64,000 nucleotides of DNA from Chalciporus piperatus (taxonomy: Eukaryota > Basidiomycota > Agaricomycetes > Boletales > Boletaceae). Under the pieces are notes generated by a model that worked only from the letters and a program-made list of their open reading frames with translations, did not search any database and had not been told where the DNA came from. This document shows positions 11,413-23,526 of this stretch, piece by piece. A program made the translations under genes and the position numbers. Location: positions 1 to 64,000 of the forward strand of contig JBBPTG010000125.1 in NCBI GenBank assembly GCA_038093975.1, read 5' to 3'. Within the stretch, counting starts at the first letter, position 1; each line of letters starts with the position of its first letter.

Positions 11413-12975
11413 TCACACTTTGAAATCGTCGATCGTGCTCGGCGGTTCCGACTCGTACAGCCCAAGTTCAATCACGTTCACATCCACAACGTCACCTCCA
11501 GCGACCGTGCTCCGCGAATCGTCGCAAGTCGTTCCCCGACGGACATGATGAACGTCTCCGAACTCGAATTCGTCACGTGTGATGCGACCGGGACGAGAAC
11601 GCGAACCGAAATTGAACCTCGGGATGTCACTCCCGGCAGATGGGAGCGCATCAGGCGCATCATCGGCGCTATCGACACTGCTCTTGTTGCTATTCCAGGC
11701 CTTCCCGCGAGCGATCCAGAGAATGATCAGGAGAGGGGCGATGACCTGTGTGAGTGTCACCGTCGTTGAATCAATGTGATGGATCGTCAGTCAAAGCGGT
11801 CGTCATGCATGTAACGAACGATGGGACCCACCTGAGTCTGACTCATGGTCGCAAGCACAACCGTCTGTCCCGGGCTGTTTAGGACACATAAGACCAAAAA
11901 GACGAGCGACCATGTTCCATAAATCGCGGCAGACTCGATCAGCACCGTGGCGATGCTCATGTAGGGAGATTCCACCCTCGAGCCTGAGACCGCGGAGACC
12001 GAGCGAGCCGACCAGCAAATAGGAGATTATGGAGTGATTCGGGGAGGCGAGTTGTACGTCAGTGGAAATATTCTTGTCAGAACCTTCTAGGCACGTGCTT
12101 ACCAAACACGCGATCTAATTGTATCTTGTGGTAGTAAAGTCGTGAGGCGATAAGGAGCGTGGAGAGGACGTTCAAAGAGAACGATAGGGAATAGTAGGCG
12201 AGCATCAAGTTCTCGGAGAGGTAGAATATCTTTCCCAAATCGGCTTCTCCTTGAAGGACGAGTGTGCTCAAGACTGTCCAAAATCGATGTGAGGCGCATC
12301 CTTGAACGATCTAGGACGTCTTCGGCTTACCGATAACCCCAACATACATCGCACACGGGAGAGGAATGATCCATCTCGCATAGGTAAGTTTATAATAGAA
12401 TAGGATGAATCTGAAGAGCTAGAGACACGTCAGTTCACGCTGAATACTTGGTCGAAGGAATTTCTACTGACAATCAACGCGTCCGTCATCCAAAGGATAA
12501 TCAGAGAGGTAACGTCGGTCATGACCATCACGCCCTGACCCGCCATGTACGTGACAAAATACTGATATGGGCCTCCGGGGTACAGCCTATTGTCGACATA
12601 CGCGACGATCGCGTTCTGGGAGTTGCCCGCAGTATACAACGTCGCCAGAACGAACAAGACGGAGGTGTAGACGAGGTAGAAAATGGTCTTGCGCAAAGTA
12701 TCCCGGCATCTCGTAGGTGAGTGAGGATAAGATCCACCTCGTGCGTTGTTTCGAATCAGCTTCTTGAGCAGATAATATGTAGTTGTCATGTAGAGGGCCG
12801 TCATGATTCCGTACGTGAACCCCAGGACTGTCGTGGCCGCGATCAAGTTGATACGATCACTGAGGAGGTCTGTGGCGCTCTCGGTGGCCCCTGAAGGTGC
12901 TGTAGAATTCGCGGAGGTACCGTTGAGCATCGTGGCCGTCACCTCGATGACCGTACGAAGTGCCGGAGAAGCCAT
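11413..12975 (-). CDS. Seven-transmembrane fungal membrane protein
   Basis: Minus-strand model: exons 12975-12472, 12418-12331, 12273-12103, 11983-11832, 11745-11413, all with GT-AG junctions and one frame, 415 residues. About seven hydrophobic helices are visible, for example around 'TVLGFTYGIMTALYMTTTYYLL', 'TIFYLVYTSVLFVLATLY', 'YARWIIPLPCAMYVGVI', 'SLSFSLNVLSTLLIASRLYY', 'MSIATVLIESAAIYGTWSL' and 'VIAPLLIILWIARGKAW'. A soluble, acidic and Ser-rich C-terminal tail of about 90 residues follows. The layout (extracellular N terminus with NxT/S sites, 7 TM, cytosolic tail) is that of the large, uncharacterised 7-TM families of Agaricomycetes, possibly receptor-like. No ligand or partner can be inferred. 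Confidence 0.8.
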
Positions 12976-14146
12976 TCCAAGGAGGTGTAGATGGCTGGAC
13001 GCGGGACTGCAGCGGGCAAGACGATCAAATGAACCTCGAATCTCTGCCCCATTATGAATGACGTTTAAATGAACGTGTGCAAGGGACCACACTCTGGCAT
13101 ATGACGATTCGGGGTTACAGAGTACAGTGGCGTATAGTGAAGTTCGTCGTGGGATCGCAGAATGATCGAACTCTGATAAATGTGATCCGAATATCGATAG
13201 ATTCAAAACCTGTCATTCGAGGATGCGTAAGTGGGTAAACTTGTGTCTCCCAAGAATTTGGACCAACAGAACAAAAAACACGAGCGTACGCGCGGTGTCC
13301 AGCTGATACCTTGGTTTCAATTTCAGACATGACATGTGGAATGGAAGCGGACGGTTGTCATACTGTACTCACTTTTTTTCTGGGGTTCAGGCGCTGTTGT
13401 CGTTGTTTAGCATTGGTCGCTATCGGAGCAGTTCTGAGCTCTAGAAGAATGGCGGTTAGGTGCATGAAGGTGCATGTGTGTCCGGGCACATGCCCTCATT
13501 GCCTAACAGGCACTAGCGCACGTCGGCACATGGTCCGAAATTACAGCTCCAAGCGCGCTCATCCAAATTGAGAAGGACAAGGACAAAAACGCAGGCATTC
13601 AATCTGAATCGGGTGCTTCAATTTCAGCTCTAACGGCGAGGATGGAGAACATATGTAACTCACCCGGAGATACATACACCCACGGAGCTAAAATAGGACC
13701 AGTGACAAACATCGAACGACGAGGGGATAGGAAAGATTCCAGGATGGGGACCGTGTAAAATGTGTGCATATTTTGGCGTCGACAGGAGGATTTGGTATAC
13801 ATTTGTTTTCGGGGACAAAAACTTCGGGATGAGGGTCAACATGTCGTCGGACTCGTATGGCTAGACTCGAGGGTTTGCAGGGTGGTCACCCACACCTCTT
13901 TCGTCGGTCTCTGGTCTTCTGCACAGAACTTGAGCGCTTGAGCATGACGCTAGAGTCTAGTTACTAGTTGGTTAGCAATGCACTTAGTTGTTAGTGAGAG
14001 CTTGACACGGCGATCGCCGTGGTCTCATACCCCTACACTGGCACTTGGTAGACCCCTACAGTCTTCAACTATTATAACCCTTCTCATGAACACTCCACAC
14101 TCTTGACGATCTCCAAACCCCCCACTCAACCTCACCCCCAATCACG
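12976..14146. other. Divergent intergenic region between 7-TM gene and ATG101
   Basis: About 1.2 kb that must hold both promoters. A 'ctattataaccc' TATA-like element at about 14069-14080 lies some 70 bp upstream of the ATG101 start. The short ORFs show nothing recognisable. Confidence 0.45.
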
Positions 14147-15094
14147 ATGAACGCCCCCTTTCCAACCATCTCCATCGACGTGGTACGTCCCCCTCTGAAA
14201 CCCATCCCATCGAAGCAACTCAAAGTATGATTCAATCCCAAATACGACGCACACTGGCACACACCAAAAGGTCCTCGAACGACAATCCGCCAAAGAAGTC
14301 TTGAACGCCATCTTACACGCCATACTGTTTCACCGATTATTCGGAACCGTGAAACCTCAAACGTTCGAGGTCCTCGATGTCACCATGGTGAGTCCAAATG
14401 CCCAAATGTCCTCGGCTTCGAGTCGGGTTGCGGCGGGTTCGTTTTGGAGAGGGTTAATTGCTGACGTTGACTTGTGACGTTTTGTTTTTGCGGCATGAAA
14501 CAGCCCGGCGTTTCAGATCCGGAGATGGAACAGCTCGTGAACGAGAAAGTGGATCTCTTCTGGAAAGGTATCGAAAGTGGGAGTAACAAACGTGGACAGG
14601 TCCGTGTTGTACGTTGGTTCTCTCTCACCATCTCACCGGCGCATACACACAGATCCTGGTCACATTCTCCGAGAAGAAACCAAAGAAATCGTGGTTCCAG
14701 GTGTACGTCGGAGAAGAAGAAGTGCCTTGGGAACAATGGTGAGTTTTTCTTCGCTCTCCATTCTCGTCACATCGAGTTGGAACTTGGCACCGCGGGGGGA
14801 CAGGATCATCAACGCAGAACTGAGACAGCCCAAGTCAGATCGAGGTACGCCTCGCCCCTCGCTCACTAACGCGATTCTCTCGTCCTCACACCCATACCCG
14901 CTCGCTGTCGATAAGATCGTCACGAATTCGACACGAACCTCGCCGCGACCCTCACGAAATCACTACAAGTCATGCTCACCCACACATCCTCTGAAAATGG
15001 TCGTACGGCCGTCCCTCTCATCACTAACGCAACCGGGATATCACCGTTTCCGATAAAGATAGCAGTCAAGGTGGACGGGATCGAGATTGGGTAG
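14147..15094 (+). CDS. ATG101: Autophagy-related protein 101
   Basis: Model: exons 14147-14182, 14271-14387, 14504-14599, 14653-14738, 14804-14844, 14916-15094, all GT-AG, giving 184 residues, close to the usual length of about 200. ATG101 is a HORMA-fold subunit of the Atg1/ULK kinase complex that pairs with Atg13 at the start of autophagosome formation. Budding yeast lacks it, but most other fungi have it. Supporting features are the N-terminal 'LERQSAKEVLNAILHAILFHR' layout, the central 'KKSWFQVYVGEEEVPWEQW' segment that matches the family's conserved IPWE.W block, and a C-terminal part with 'FPIKIAV'. The WF-finger region cannot be placed with certainty. It converges on MAU2, leaving 215 bp between the stop codons. 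Confidence 0.88.
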
Positions 15095-15309
15095 AGATGG
15101 ATCTTTGGGATAGCATTTACTCGACGTCTGTGAAATTACCCTCCCTCAGATTACTGTAACATGGGACATCTTGGACTATATGTATAATAACGTGGTCGCC
15201 TCTACTAATGAGAATGGTCCGTTGATTGCGAAAACTATGGCTACATAGGAAATGGCGAAAGACTCGCAGACTTGCATGGACGACGCTATGGCACCGACCG
15301 TTGCCGCTG

Positions 15310-18117
15310 TCACCATAGTCGAGCACGATGTATCCCAAGGTCGGTCACTGCAGACTCATAAACAGCATTAAACGCCTCCTGTTTGCGCACCCGGTTATCC
15401 TTGCCCGCGCGCTTGAACAATTCTGCGAAACCGTTCGTCAGCCTGCCTCATCACACAAACGGAATGCCATACCGAGAAACTTTTCCCCGACCCACAATCT
15501 CAGCGGTGCGTTCCCAATCCCATCCTTGCTACTATTCTCAGTCCCTGACGCCGACGTCGTGACTGTCGCGTTCGCCTCTTTCTCACCTCCTTCCTTCCTC
15601 GGATTAGCCCCCATTCCAGCACCCAATGTCTCACACACAGCAAGAACTTCCATCGCATGTGCTGGGGCCGTGTACACATACTGAGCACCCACCACCGCAA
15701 GAACTAACGCTCTCAAATGATTGTCCCCCGCCGAACTCGACAACTCGAGCGCGTGTTTCAGTTGGGATTTACTGCGAAGGATGTGCGAATGGGAAAGAGC
15801 GGACAAGACAAGGCTTCCGAGCGCTGGGAGAGGACTGGAGGAACTGGGCCTGGAACAGCGCGTGAGCGCGTCTTTGATGAGAGCAGTCGTCTCGTAGTCA
15901 AAGTGCAGCGTGGATTGGGATTGGTCGGAGGCGGATGGGTTCGAGGGAGGTGGAGCTTGGGAGGCAGATAGCCCAATACGGAGAAGGGCTTGCCCAGCGC
16001 GAGCGGCCGCAGCTATGAAGCCTCCTCCGTGTACGCTAGAACCAACCGGAGATGCACCGTCAAGATGGGCGGCTACGCGATAGCACGTTTCTGCACGTCC
16101 CGTGTCGCCAAGGGCATGTGCAAGGTGTGCGTAGAGAAGTGTGGTTCGTGGTGAGTAAGCAGTAAAGAAGTCGTGCGTCCGAGCAAACGCGACCAGCGTT
16201 GCAAGATGCTGAAAGGTGTTTAGAAGTGAGCAACAGAATGTGAGTAAACTTACGCTCTCAGCAGCCTCAAAATCACTTCGTTGGATCGACACCTAGACGA
16301 ATGAGCAAAGAACATGATGAGTATGCAAGGAAACTTGCTTACAACGACAAGTTCACAAAGCAAGTCCGCCTCGATCCTGAGAGTATGTTGTTCGATATCT
16401 TTCACGTCACCGTGAGATGCCCACGATGGAACTAAAGTGGGAGGGTCAGCAGCAAAGCAAATGAGCCTGTAACAATGAGCTCCACCATTGATTGCAGGGG
16501 ATCCTTCGGCATGCCCTTCTCTGCACTGCACCAATCCACATTCCGCAAACACGCGTTTCTTGGGACGGCGAGATACTGGGTCCCTTTTGCAAGCCGCGGA
16601 TACAAGAAAGGTGAGGAGAAACATAACGCGAGGGTGAGTGACGTGTAGATGGATCGAATCATGTCCTGGAAGGGGAATCTAGTCCGTTTGTTAGCCAAAG
16701 TCATTCGGAAAGACAGTAAATATGTACTTCTACGAGCCCATCTGTGTTGGCACCTCCCACTAATGTCCCGCTATCCATGAGAGCATGCAGAGCAGCTAGT
16801 CGAGGATCAGCAGCACGTGCGCGACCTGCGTGTGTGTGGTAGATGATACCAAGGATGAGTAGATGCGCTGTAAGCGAGAGTGTTAGGGGGTCTTTGGCCT
16901 TTGGAGTTGGTATTGACGGCGGTGTGGCTGGACTCGAGTGTGGGGCGACACTACTTGACTGGGACTGAGATTGAGAAGCAGCACTATCGTTCACGTCCTG
17001 CGCCGTTATCGAATATGATCTCATTAGAGCTTCCGCGGTGTCTGGCTTTACATTGTCGGTCTTTTCAGCCCTGGCAGGCTTCTCCTCTTGGGCATGAAAG
17101 ATCATATGCATCGCATTTTCCGCGGCCGAAAGTGCATCGCCGACAAGATCCCACATGCCAGCGGCAACCAATACCCTGACGCGTAGCACCGCAGCCAAAT
17201 CTTCAATGGCATGGTGTCTGTTCTGCGTGGCCAGCGTAGATAGCGTGGTGATCGCAGTGAGGGCGGCTTGTAGCTCCGCGGCTGATGTAGAAGCGGGCGG
17301 TTCCCCGTGAGCGGTTTGGGGCGTGGATGTCAGATGCGTTATCAGAGCGAGATGAGCTGTATACACGATGGAAGGCGGGTCAGCTGACACGAATGATGCT
17401 ATCAGTCTCCGCAGCAGAGCGCGCGCATATTTTGTGTTGTTCGTCTGAAATGCTAACTGTGCATTGAGGAGCGAGAGGTGGTGACGAAGTGGACGCAAGG
17501 AAGGGTGCTACGTGGGCCCATCAGCAAACACGCAGATCGAAGCTGACTATATGCGCGATCCTCGTACCTTTTGCGCTATCAGCAGCTGTCAAAGAGGACA
17601 GTTTCAATGTTTTTAGAGTGGAGGAACATTTAGCTGAACGTACCCCTTTTCCAATCGCTTTTTCGACCTAGTTAATGGGAAGCGATTAACAAGCGACCTG
17701 GTACGATTCATGTGATGTATAGATTACCTCTGCATCGATTCCATTTGCCCACTCGTGCTCTGCACTCGTACTGAACCCGCTGTTGATCACTCTAAGTCCA
17801 ACCTCGGCAAGACCAGTCCAAGCGCGACACTCGATGTCAGGGGTGAGTGCCTTCAATTCAAGACACGTCCTCAGAGCTCTAAGCGACAAAAAGAGCGAAA
17901 GGGGGTAATGTTCATGACTAGGCGGGTGTGCCAACAACGCTGGGAGCGCGAGCAGGAGTATCTGAGGGGGTAGAGGACGGAGTGTGGAGGGCGGTTGAGA
18001 GGAAGTCGGAGGGGAACTGAGCGGGGACGACGGCGGTGGATTTGGGGAGGGCTGTTGGGCGTCGGACGGGTGGTCCGTGCGCAGTCTTTTCTGTGGGCGT
18101 GGGTTGATGTCGTCCAT
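15310..18117 (-). CDS. SCC4: Cohesin loading complex subunit MAU2/SCC4
   Basis: Minus-strand model: exons 18117-17728, 17667-17644, 17585-17568, 17507-16728, 16678-16486, 16431-16343, 16292-16254, 16208-15473, 15422-15310, giving 793 residues. MAU2/SCC4 is a TPR superhelix that binds SCC2/NIPBL and helps load cohesin onto chromatin. After a Pro/Ser-rich N terminus come the family blocks 'LRTCLELKALTPDIECRAW', 'GKGLLIAQKHPSLRP' (assembled across two microexons of 24 and 18 nt), 'HHLSLLNAQLAFQ' and the C-terminal 'ELFKRAGKDNRVRKQEAFN'. Two low-complexity Ser/Pro inserts make it longer than some homologues. A start 48 nt upstream (18165) is possible, but MDDIN is favoured because the family usually begins near the basic 'PQKRLR' stretch. 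Confidence 0.85.
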
Positions 18118-18417
18118 CGCGATGAGGGAAAGAGTTGGGGATGTGACAGGGATGGCGCGTGTCACGCGTAAATGGGAATGTGACAGGTCGCGTTATTCCC
18201 ACAACAATTAGGCCCCTGACTGACTGTGGATGACTCGAAGCATGGAAATGGTTCCCGGCCCGCTAGGAAGAAGACTCGCCCGTCGTCAACTCGCCCGCTG
18301 AGGAACTGTTCCAGGTGAAATTGAACTTGGCGGAGACTGACTGTATTGTCCGGCCCAGGAATAACAAACACGAATGAGTATTACAGTAGTGAGAGAAAGA
18401 CTACACGGCGAAGTCAT

Positions 18418-19730
18418 CTAGCAGGTCAGCTGCTCATTCCGGGTATCTTCGTAAACAGACACTTCAAACCTGAATTTATACACTTCCTCGAGGAAACCCC
18501 TGTTCTGATATTCAATAGGTGAACCCATGATCGCCTGCCTTATTTCTGCGTGACTTGCACGGTGAGCAGCCCTGTTGCCCTCCCTCCGCACATTATTGTA
18601 AGAGCATAGGTTGGTCAGAGCGTCGAGGGAGAGGGTGCACGCCACTCCGCGGTGTTTGAGTTCGGCTTCAATATAGTGTACAAGCTGGGGCATTGGTCTG
18701 GACTGTTGGAGGTCGTCCCACGATTCGATGTCGAGCAGTTGAATAACCTTATTTCGTGCCAGGTCAAGCAGAACACGCAGATGAAGGGGCATCAGCATCG
18801 AAGTAGTCTGGGATATATCACGGTCAATGGACATCACGAGCGAAAGGCAAAGGAACTTACTCTGCACAAATCATCGATCGCAATCTTGAGCTCACTCTTT
18901 ACCTCTGAGATCTCTGCTTTCAAAGCAGTAACCTCATTCCGTGACCTCTCCAAGGATTCTTCGAGACTCTCTCCTTTCTCTTCCAGCCGTGTAATGGCAG
19001 CTCGGTCACTCGCTCTTTCGCCTTCCAGCCGTGTGATGGCAGCTCGGTCACCCACTCTTTCGCCTTCCAACCGTGTGATGGCAGCATTTAGCTTCCCCAG
19101 CGTCCCCTCGAGATGCGTGTTCTTCTCCTTGACTCCTTCACTTGCAATACGATCACTAGCCCTGGCTTTCTCCAGCTCCAGATTATTTCTCGTTGAGTCA
19201 GATAAGTTGGATTTTAGCTGTGATACCTCTGCCTGCAGAGTCGCAAGCATTTGCATGACCTGGCCTGGTGTACCGAGGTCGGTTGAGCGAGACGGAGACG
19301 AGACTCATGATAGCACTCGCCATTACTAGGCTGGATCTTCTGAACCCTACGTCCCTCGAGACGCTGTTTGATATTCTCTCTTTGTGACTCCTTGGGCTTG
19401 ACCACCACACAAAGTGTCGTCTTAAACATGTCTGCGGCAGCAGCACGGTCAGCTATTCAATGTTACGATATTCCATTCAGATTGCGTAGACGCACCAAAG
19501 TACGATTCCGTTGCCTCCATCATCTCAGGTTGCAATGGCTCGTCTTCAAAGTCGTATGCGGCGTTGATGGCAGCTACAACACTCTCTCGCCCGTCCAGCA
19601 AGGCCTGCCAGAAGGGTTTGCCAGTCATGCCGTATTTTCTCACGGATTGTCCGACAAGATCGTTGACTTGAACCATGGGGTCGTCGAACACAACTCGCAC
19701 TCTGCTAATTGGCTTTGAGGCTTCCGACAT
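18418..19730 (-). CDS. Coiled-coil protein of unknown function
   Basis: Minus-strand model: exons 19730-19496, 19452-19321, 19264-18861, 18807-18418, giving 386 residues. The intron after exon 2 has a GC donor (gcgagtg at 19320); the GT nearby does not keep the frame. Exon 3 encodes a long coiled coil with three copies of a 14-residue unit of the form 'AAITRLEGERxxDR', matched by 42-nt repeats in the DNA. The C-terminal exon is globular, with 'ESWDDLQQSRPMPQLVHYIE' and 'NRAAHRASHAEIRQAIM'. That last pattern (N.AAH..S..E...AI) recalls small fungal DNA-binding or HEPN-like segments, but I do not recognise the family. The spacing to MAU2 is 300 bp and both genes are on the minus strand. Confidence 0.65.
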
Positions 19731-20366
19731 GTTCTGGGTATTGAGGAGTAGAGAAGCGCACGGTTCCACGTATCATCTACCATCGATGATCTCAGCCTCG
19801 TGCTTTGTGGCTCCTCGCCTGCTGTGGATCAGAATCGATCTTGATCGAGGCAAACTCAGGCACCAACTTGTACCAGCCTGGGCTTACAATGACAGCGTCC
19901 GTGAGCTTACATATCATGGTCGACGGGTCGACGAGCTCACTGGATTCGAATTAGAGGATCCCATCACCCCGCCAAATTCAATGCCTCACTGTTCACACCA
20001 CATCAAACCTAGGATGAACGACTGTTTTCATCCCGACTCTTGGGTGTGCCTAGGGGAGACTAGCCACCACATTCTGAACATCCATCGTCAGGCTAACAGG
20101 TCCACTGGCACAGACGCATTTAAATATCTCAAGGAGTATCAACTGTGAAAGTCGTAGCCAACCAAACAGCCAGAGCAAGAAGTTCCAGAGTCCTCCTCGC
20201 CGTAAATTAAATAATGCAAGTACAACAACTATCCGGTATGTAATCAGATCAGCAAATATTCAAGGATACGAAATCGCAAGCAAATATGGAGTACACAATA
20301 GCACAGGGTATTGCACCTCAAAGTCTCAAGCTCGAACGAGCCGCGGAACTCTATGAGCGGTGGAAA
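19731..20366. other. Intergenic region, no supported gene
   Basis: A plus-strand open frame (19675-20148) overlaps the start of the coiled-coil gene in antisense. It has no introns, family similarity or convincing composition, so I treat it as chance. The 3' part (20150-20366) includes the end of IML2. Confidence 0.45.
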
Positions 20367-23006
20367 TCAAAGAGCACGGTTCTGCTCGAGAGCATCGATC
20401 GCGGAGTGCGATCTGACGTTCAGGGAATTCTATCAGGTAAGAGTCAAGTAAGTTATGAGACTAGCATTCGTTGACGAAGGGGATTCGCACCTCAAGGCTG
20501 TACTTGCCTTTGCGACCAGCCGCGTTGACTTCGAGTGGTTTACCACTGAGGACCATGTCAAACTGGGACTTGGCACCGTCTTTGTCGCCCGATCGTGCGA
20601 GTAGACGTCCGTATTCGAAATCTGTCACATGATCAGTCATCTGTGATGGAGGGAGGGCTGGAAGTTTCGACTTACGAGCGTAGTATACGATATAATGGTC
20701 TAGTTCTATCTTGGGGCCGTTTTCGAACACTGCTTCAAAGGCGGACTTGGCCCTGTGTTGAGCCTCCTCCACAGACAATGTATGTTTTTCATCCGCATCC
20801 AGTACGGCGTCGGGGTCCTGAAGATAGTACATGTCAGCCCTTCGATCGGGGGAAGGTCGCATGGACATACTGGATAAGCAACGAAGCGCCAGCAAACACC
20901 TTCCAAGAACCGAGCCAAACACAAATCGTCCCAGTATCCCTCTCGCGCTTCCAGCTTGGCTTTTGATTTCCTACTATCCATGTTGACAACCTTCTGGTTC
21001 TGCTCTCCGTGAGGGTTCGCGTTTCCGTCGACGCTATTGATATCCAGTACACCAAGTTCCTTGAGGGCTTGTTGGATATGAGGAATCATCTGGTCGAGCA
21101 CCACTTGGCGTGGAGCATGAGCGATAGCAGCAAACACGTAAGCAAGCTCGAGTGCCGGTAAGATTAGACGATTCTTTTGGGATAGGTATTTGCGTGCTTT
21201 GCGGGCGGCAAATTTCTATGAAAAAAAAGGTCAGCCCAAATCAATAAAGGACCGGGCAAAGTTGCATAGTGCCTCACCTCCATGGGTATACTCTTCCCGC
21301 CTATCCGCTGTCGAAGTCCGGAGACCTTGTCCATCAGCTTAGCCGCTCCATCGTGGTCGCCAAGCGTCGCAAGGCAAGCCGCTTCACCATATGCGTAAAT
21401 CGCTTTTGACCACTTTTAACCCGGGTTGACTTAGTCAGGATAAACAAAACACTAGGAGGTTCGACGACTTACCGTGGCCTCGGCACCCAAGCGGCTCCAC
21501 CAATCCTTGCTGGCTTCAACGTTCCAGAGTGACAAGTTGGCAATGCCGCTCTCCCACCAGCTTATGTGGTGCATATTACGGTATTGAGTTTGTGCTTGTG
21601 CAGCTTGCGCGTAATATTCGAGAGCCTTCTGGGGCTGTGAGCGCACGATCGCAAGCCGACCAGCGCCAAACAGGAAGAACACGCCTGAGAACAGGAAGTT
21701 AGTATGCATAACAGTACAAGGATATCCGAATGCACCATTAGGGTATCTCTCCAAATTCCATTCCACAATTCTCTGGGCCAAATTCACATCAACCCCCTCA
21801 AAGGTCCATGAAGACAGTACAAGATGGAATATGAGCAGAGTCATGTCACAGGTAGCCCGACGGACGCCTTCAGACTCTAAAATCACTCGTCAGTCTCATC
21901 ATGTTGGGTATCACAGCGAAGGAAGTTGTAACGTACCTTGAGGAACAACACCCCGATCACCGTTGGGGTCCCAGCCACCCGCTCGGTTCAGCATTCTCAG
22001 AGCTTCTTTGCGGTCACCTCTATAGCCAAATATTTCGGCGATCGTCTGAAGCCGTCCAGGCATCATCGACAGAATTAGGTGAGACATGCCAACACCGAGA
22101 TAAACACCTGAACGAAAGTGGGCGTCAATTGATGGATCCTCTACAGGTCCATCGGATAAATTGTCGTTGGGGTGGGAGGCAGCATATGCAGCATCCGCAA
22201 CTTCCACGTATCGCCCCAGCTGTCGGTATATTAACATGGTGGTACGCATGTTCAGGCTGCAAAGCAGAGCTGGTTCAGAACCCGTCTAGGTATCAAAGAT
22301 GTCACAAGGAATGCTCACATTTCCTTGACAAACGCAAGCCAATCTCCCGAATATACTACACCGAGCAAGCTCTGTTCAGGTCATGTCAACATGCACATTC
22401 GTGCGTGCAGTGGAGTAATGGACACCTTTTCGTAGAGGCTCTCGGCATAGACCAGTTCTGCATGTCGCTCAATCGGTGTCATTTGTGCGATCCATTCGGG
22501 CCCCGAGTTGTTCATTCCAGGAACAACATAACTAGCTAGACGACCTGCCAACGATGGTGCAGGTTTGCGGTGAGCAGCCGCGACGACTGTGCCACGACGA
22601 GTATGATTTATAGCTGAGAGGAGATCCTATCCGGAATGAACAAACTAGCGCACAAGGAAGAGATATATCAAGTCACGCACTTGGTCCTCGAAAGACATGA
22701 GTCCCTTGACACACTGAATGAGCCCATAACCCGTCGCGAAATATAGTCTCTCTCTAATCAATATTATAAGAATTAGGCCCAGACACCTATTATAGTGACG
22801 CACTTTGTTGGATCGATATTATGGCAATATTCTTCAGACTCCAGCATCCGAGAGTGAAGGAACTCGTGCAGCGCCCAATGAAGCCCTGGGATATCGTCCA
22901 AAGCGTTTGCTGGGTCATACAGCTTCGATACGGCCGGTTTGGGACGGTTCATGGCAATGGACGATGAGTCTGCAGAGTTCGCGGATGCTGGGTGTTGCTG
23001 TGTCAT
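20367..23006 (-). CDS. IML2: IML2/TTC39-family tetratricopeptide protein
   Basis: Minus-strand model of twelve exons: 23006-22804, 22753-22681, 22626-22426, 22371-22319, 22256-21937, 21876-21736, 21684-21473, 21412-21278, 21215-20871, 20817-20676, 20621-20491, 20429-20367, giving 672 residues with all phases matching. The family (IML2 in yeast, TTC39 in animals) is implicated in lipid-droplet-assisted inclusion-body clearance and sits at mitochondria, nucleus and cytosol. Diagnostic parts are 'ERLYFATGYGLIQCVKGLMSF', the repeated TPR helices such as 'VFFLFGAGRLAIVRSQPQKALEYYAQA' and 'AIYAYGEAACLATLGDHDGA', and the C-terminal 'GKYSLE' followed by 'LNVRSHSAIDAL', which only appears once the last short exon is spliced on. 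It is divergent from AIM9, with 520 bp between the starts. Confidence 0.83.
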
Positions 23007-23526
23007 CCTGAGTTTTCACTTCGGAGCCGGTCAGTGTCCGACCAACGTGGTTACCGCCTACCCGCGTTGGAGCTCTGCGCGCAACGCTGGTAATTAGCGA
23101 AGACGAGCAGTGGGACACCTGTCAGTTTTGCAACCGACGTTGCGTCCCGGGTCGATGACCATTGACCAATTTGTCATCGACTCAACTCTGCGACTACATA
23201 GACATTACAAATTCTTTTCTGGTCAAGGTCAAACTACATCACTGAGGGATAGTAATCCTAGTCATGATCAAGACCATTCAGTGCCGCATGCTTCATTATG
23301 ACGGTTATTACAAGTTGCATTCAGCGTTTCCACGTTCTGTGGGTCCCCGAGTGTGACGGTCGAAGCGGAGTAAAATCACATCGTTAGCAATAACCTCGTC
23401 ACGGCGACATCAAGCCCATCAAGTTCTCTCTCCCGTCCCCCAGCTTGAAGCCACGGCAAATGCTAACCCCTTGGCAAACGAACCGTGGGTGTTGCTAGAT
23501 CCCGGTCGCCCATCTACTAATCTCAC
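23007..23526. promoter_or_regulatory. Divergent promoter region of IML2 and AIM9-like genes
   Basis: 520 bp between the two start codons, no gene. No clear TATA box for either direction. Confidence 0.4.

Noticed and set aside
10854..11471. Long minus-strand open frame upstream of HNH exon 1
   Set aside because: Composition is low-complexity (Arg/Ser and hydrophobic runs from microsatellites), and the HNH family starts near 10853 or 10790.
19675..20148. 157-codon plus-strand ORF upstream of the coiled-coil gene
   Set aside because: It overlaps the first exon of that gene in antisense, has no splice pattern and no family-like motifs.
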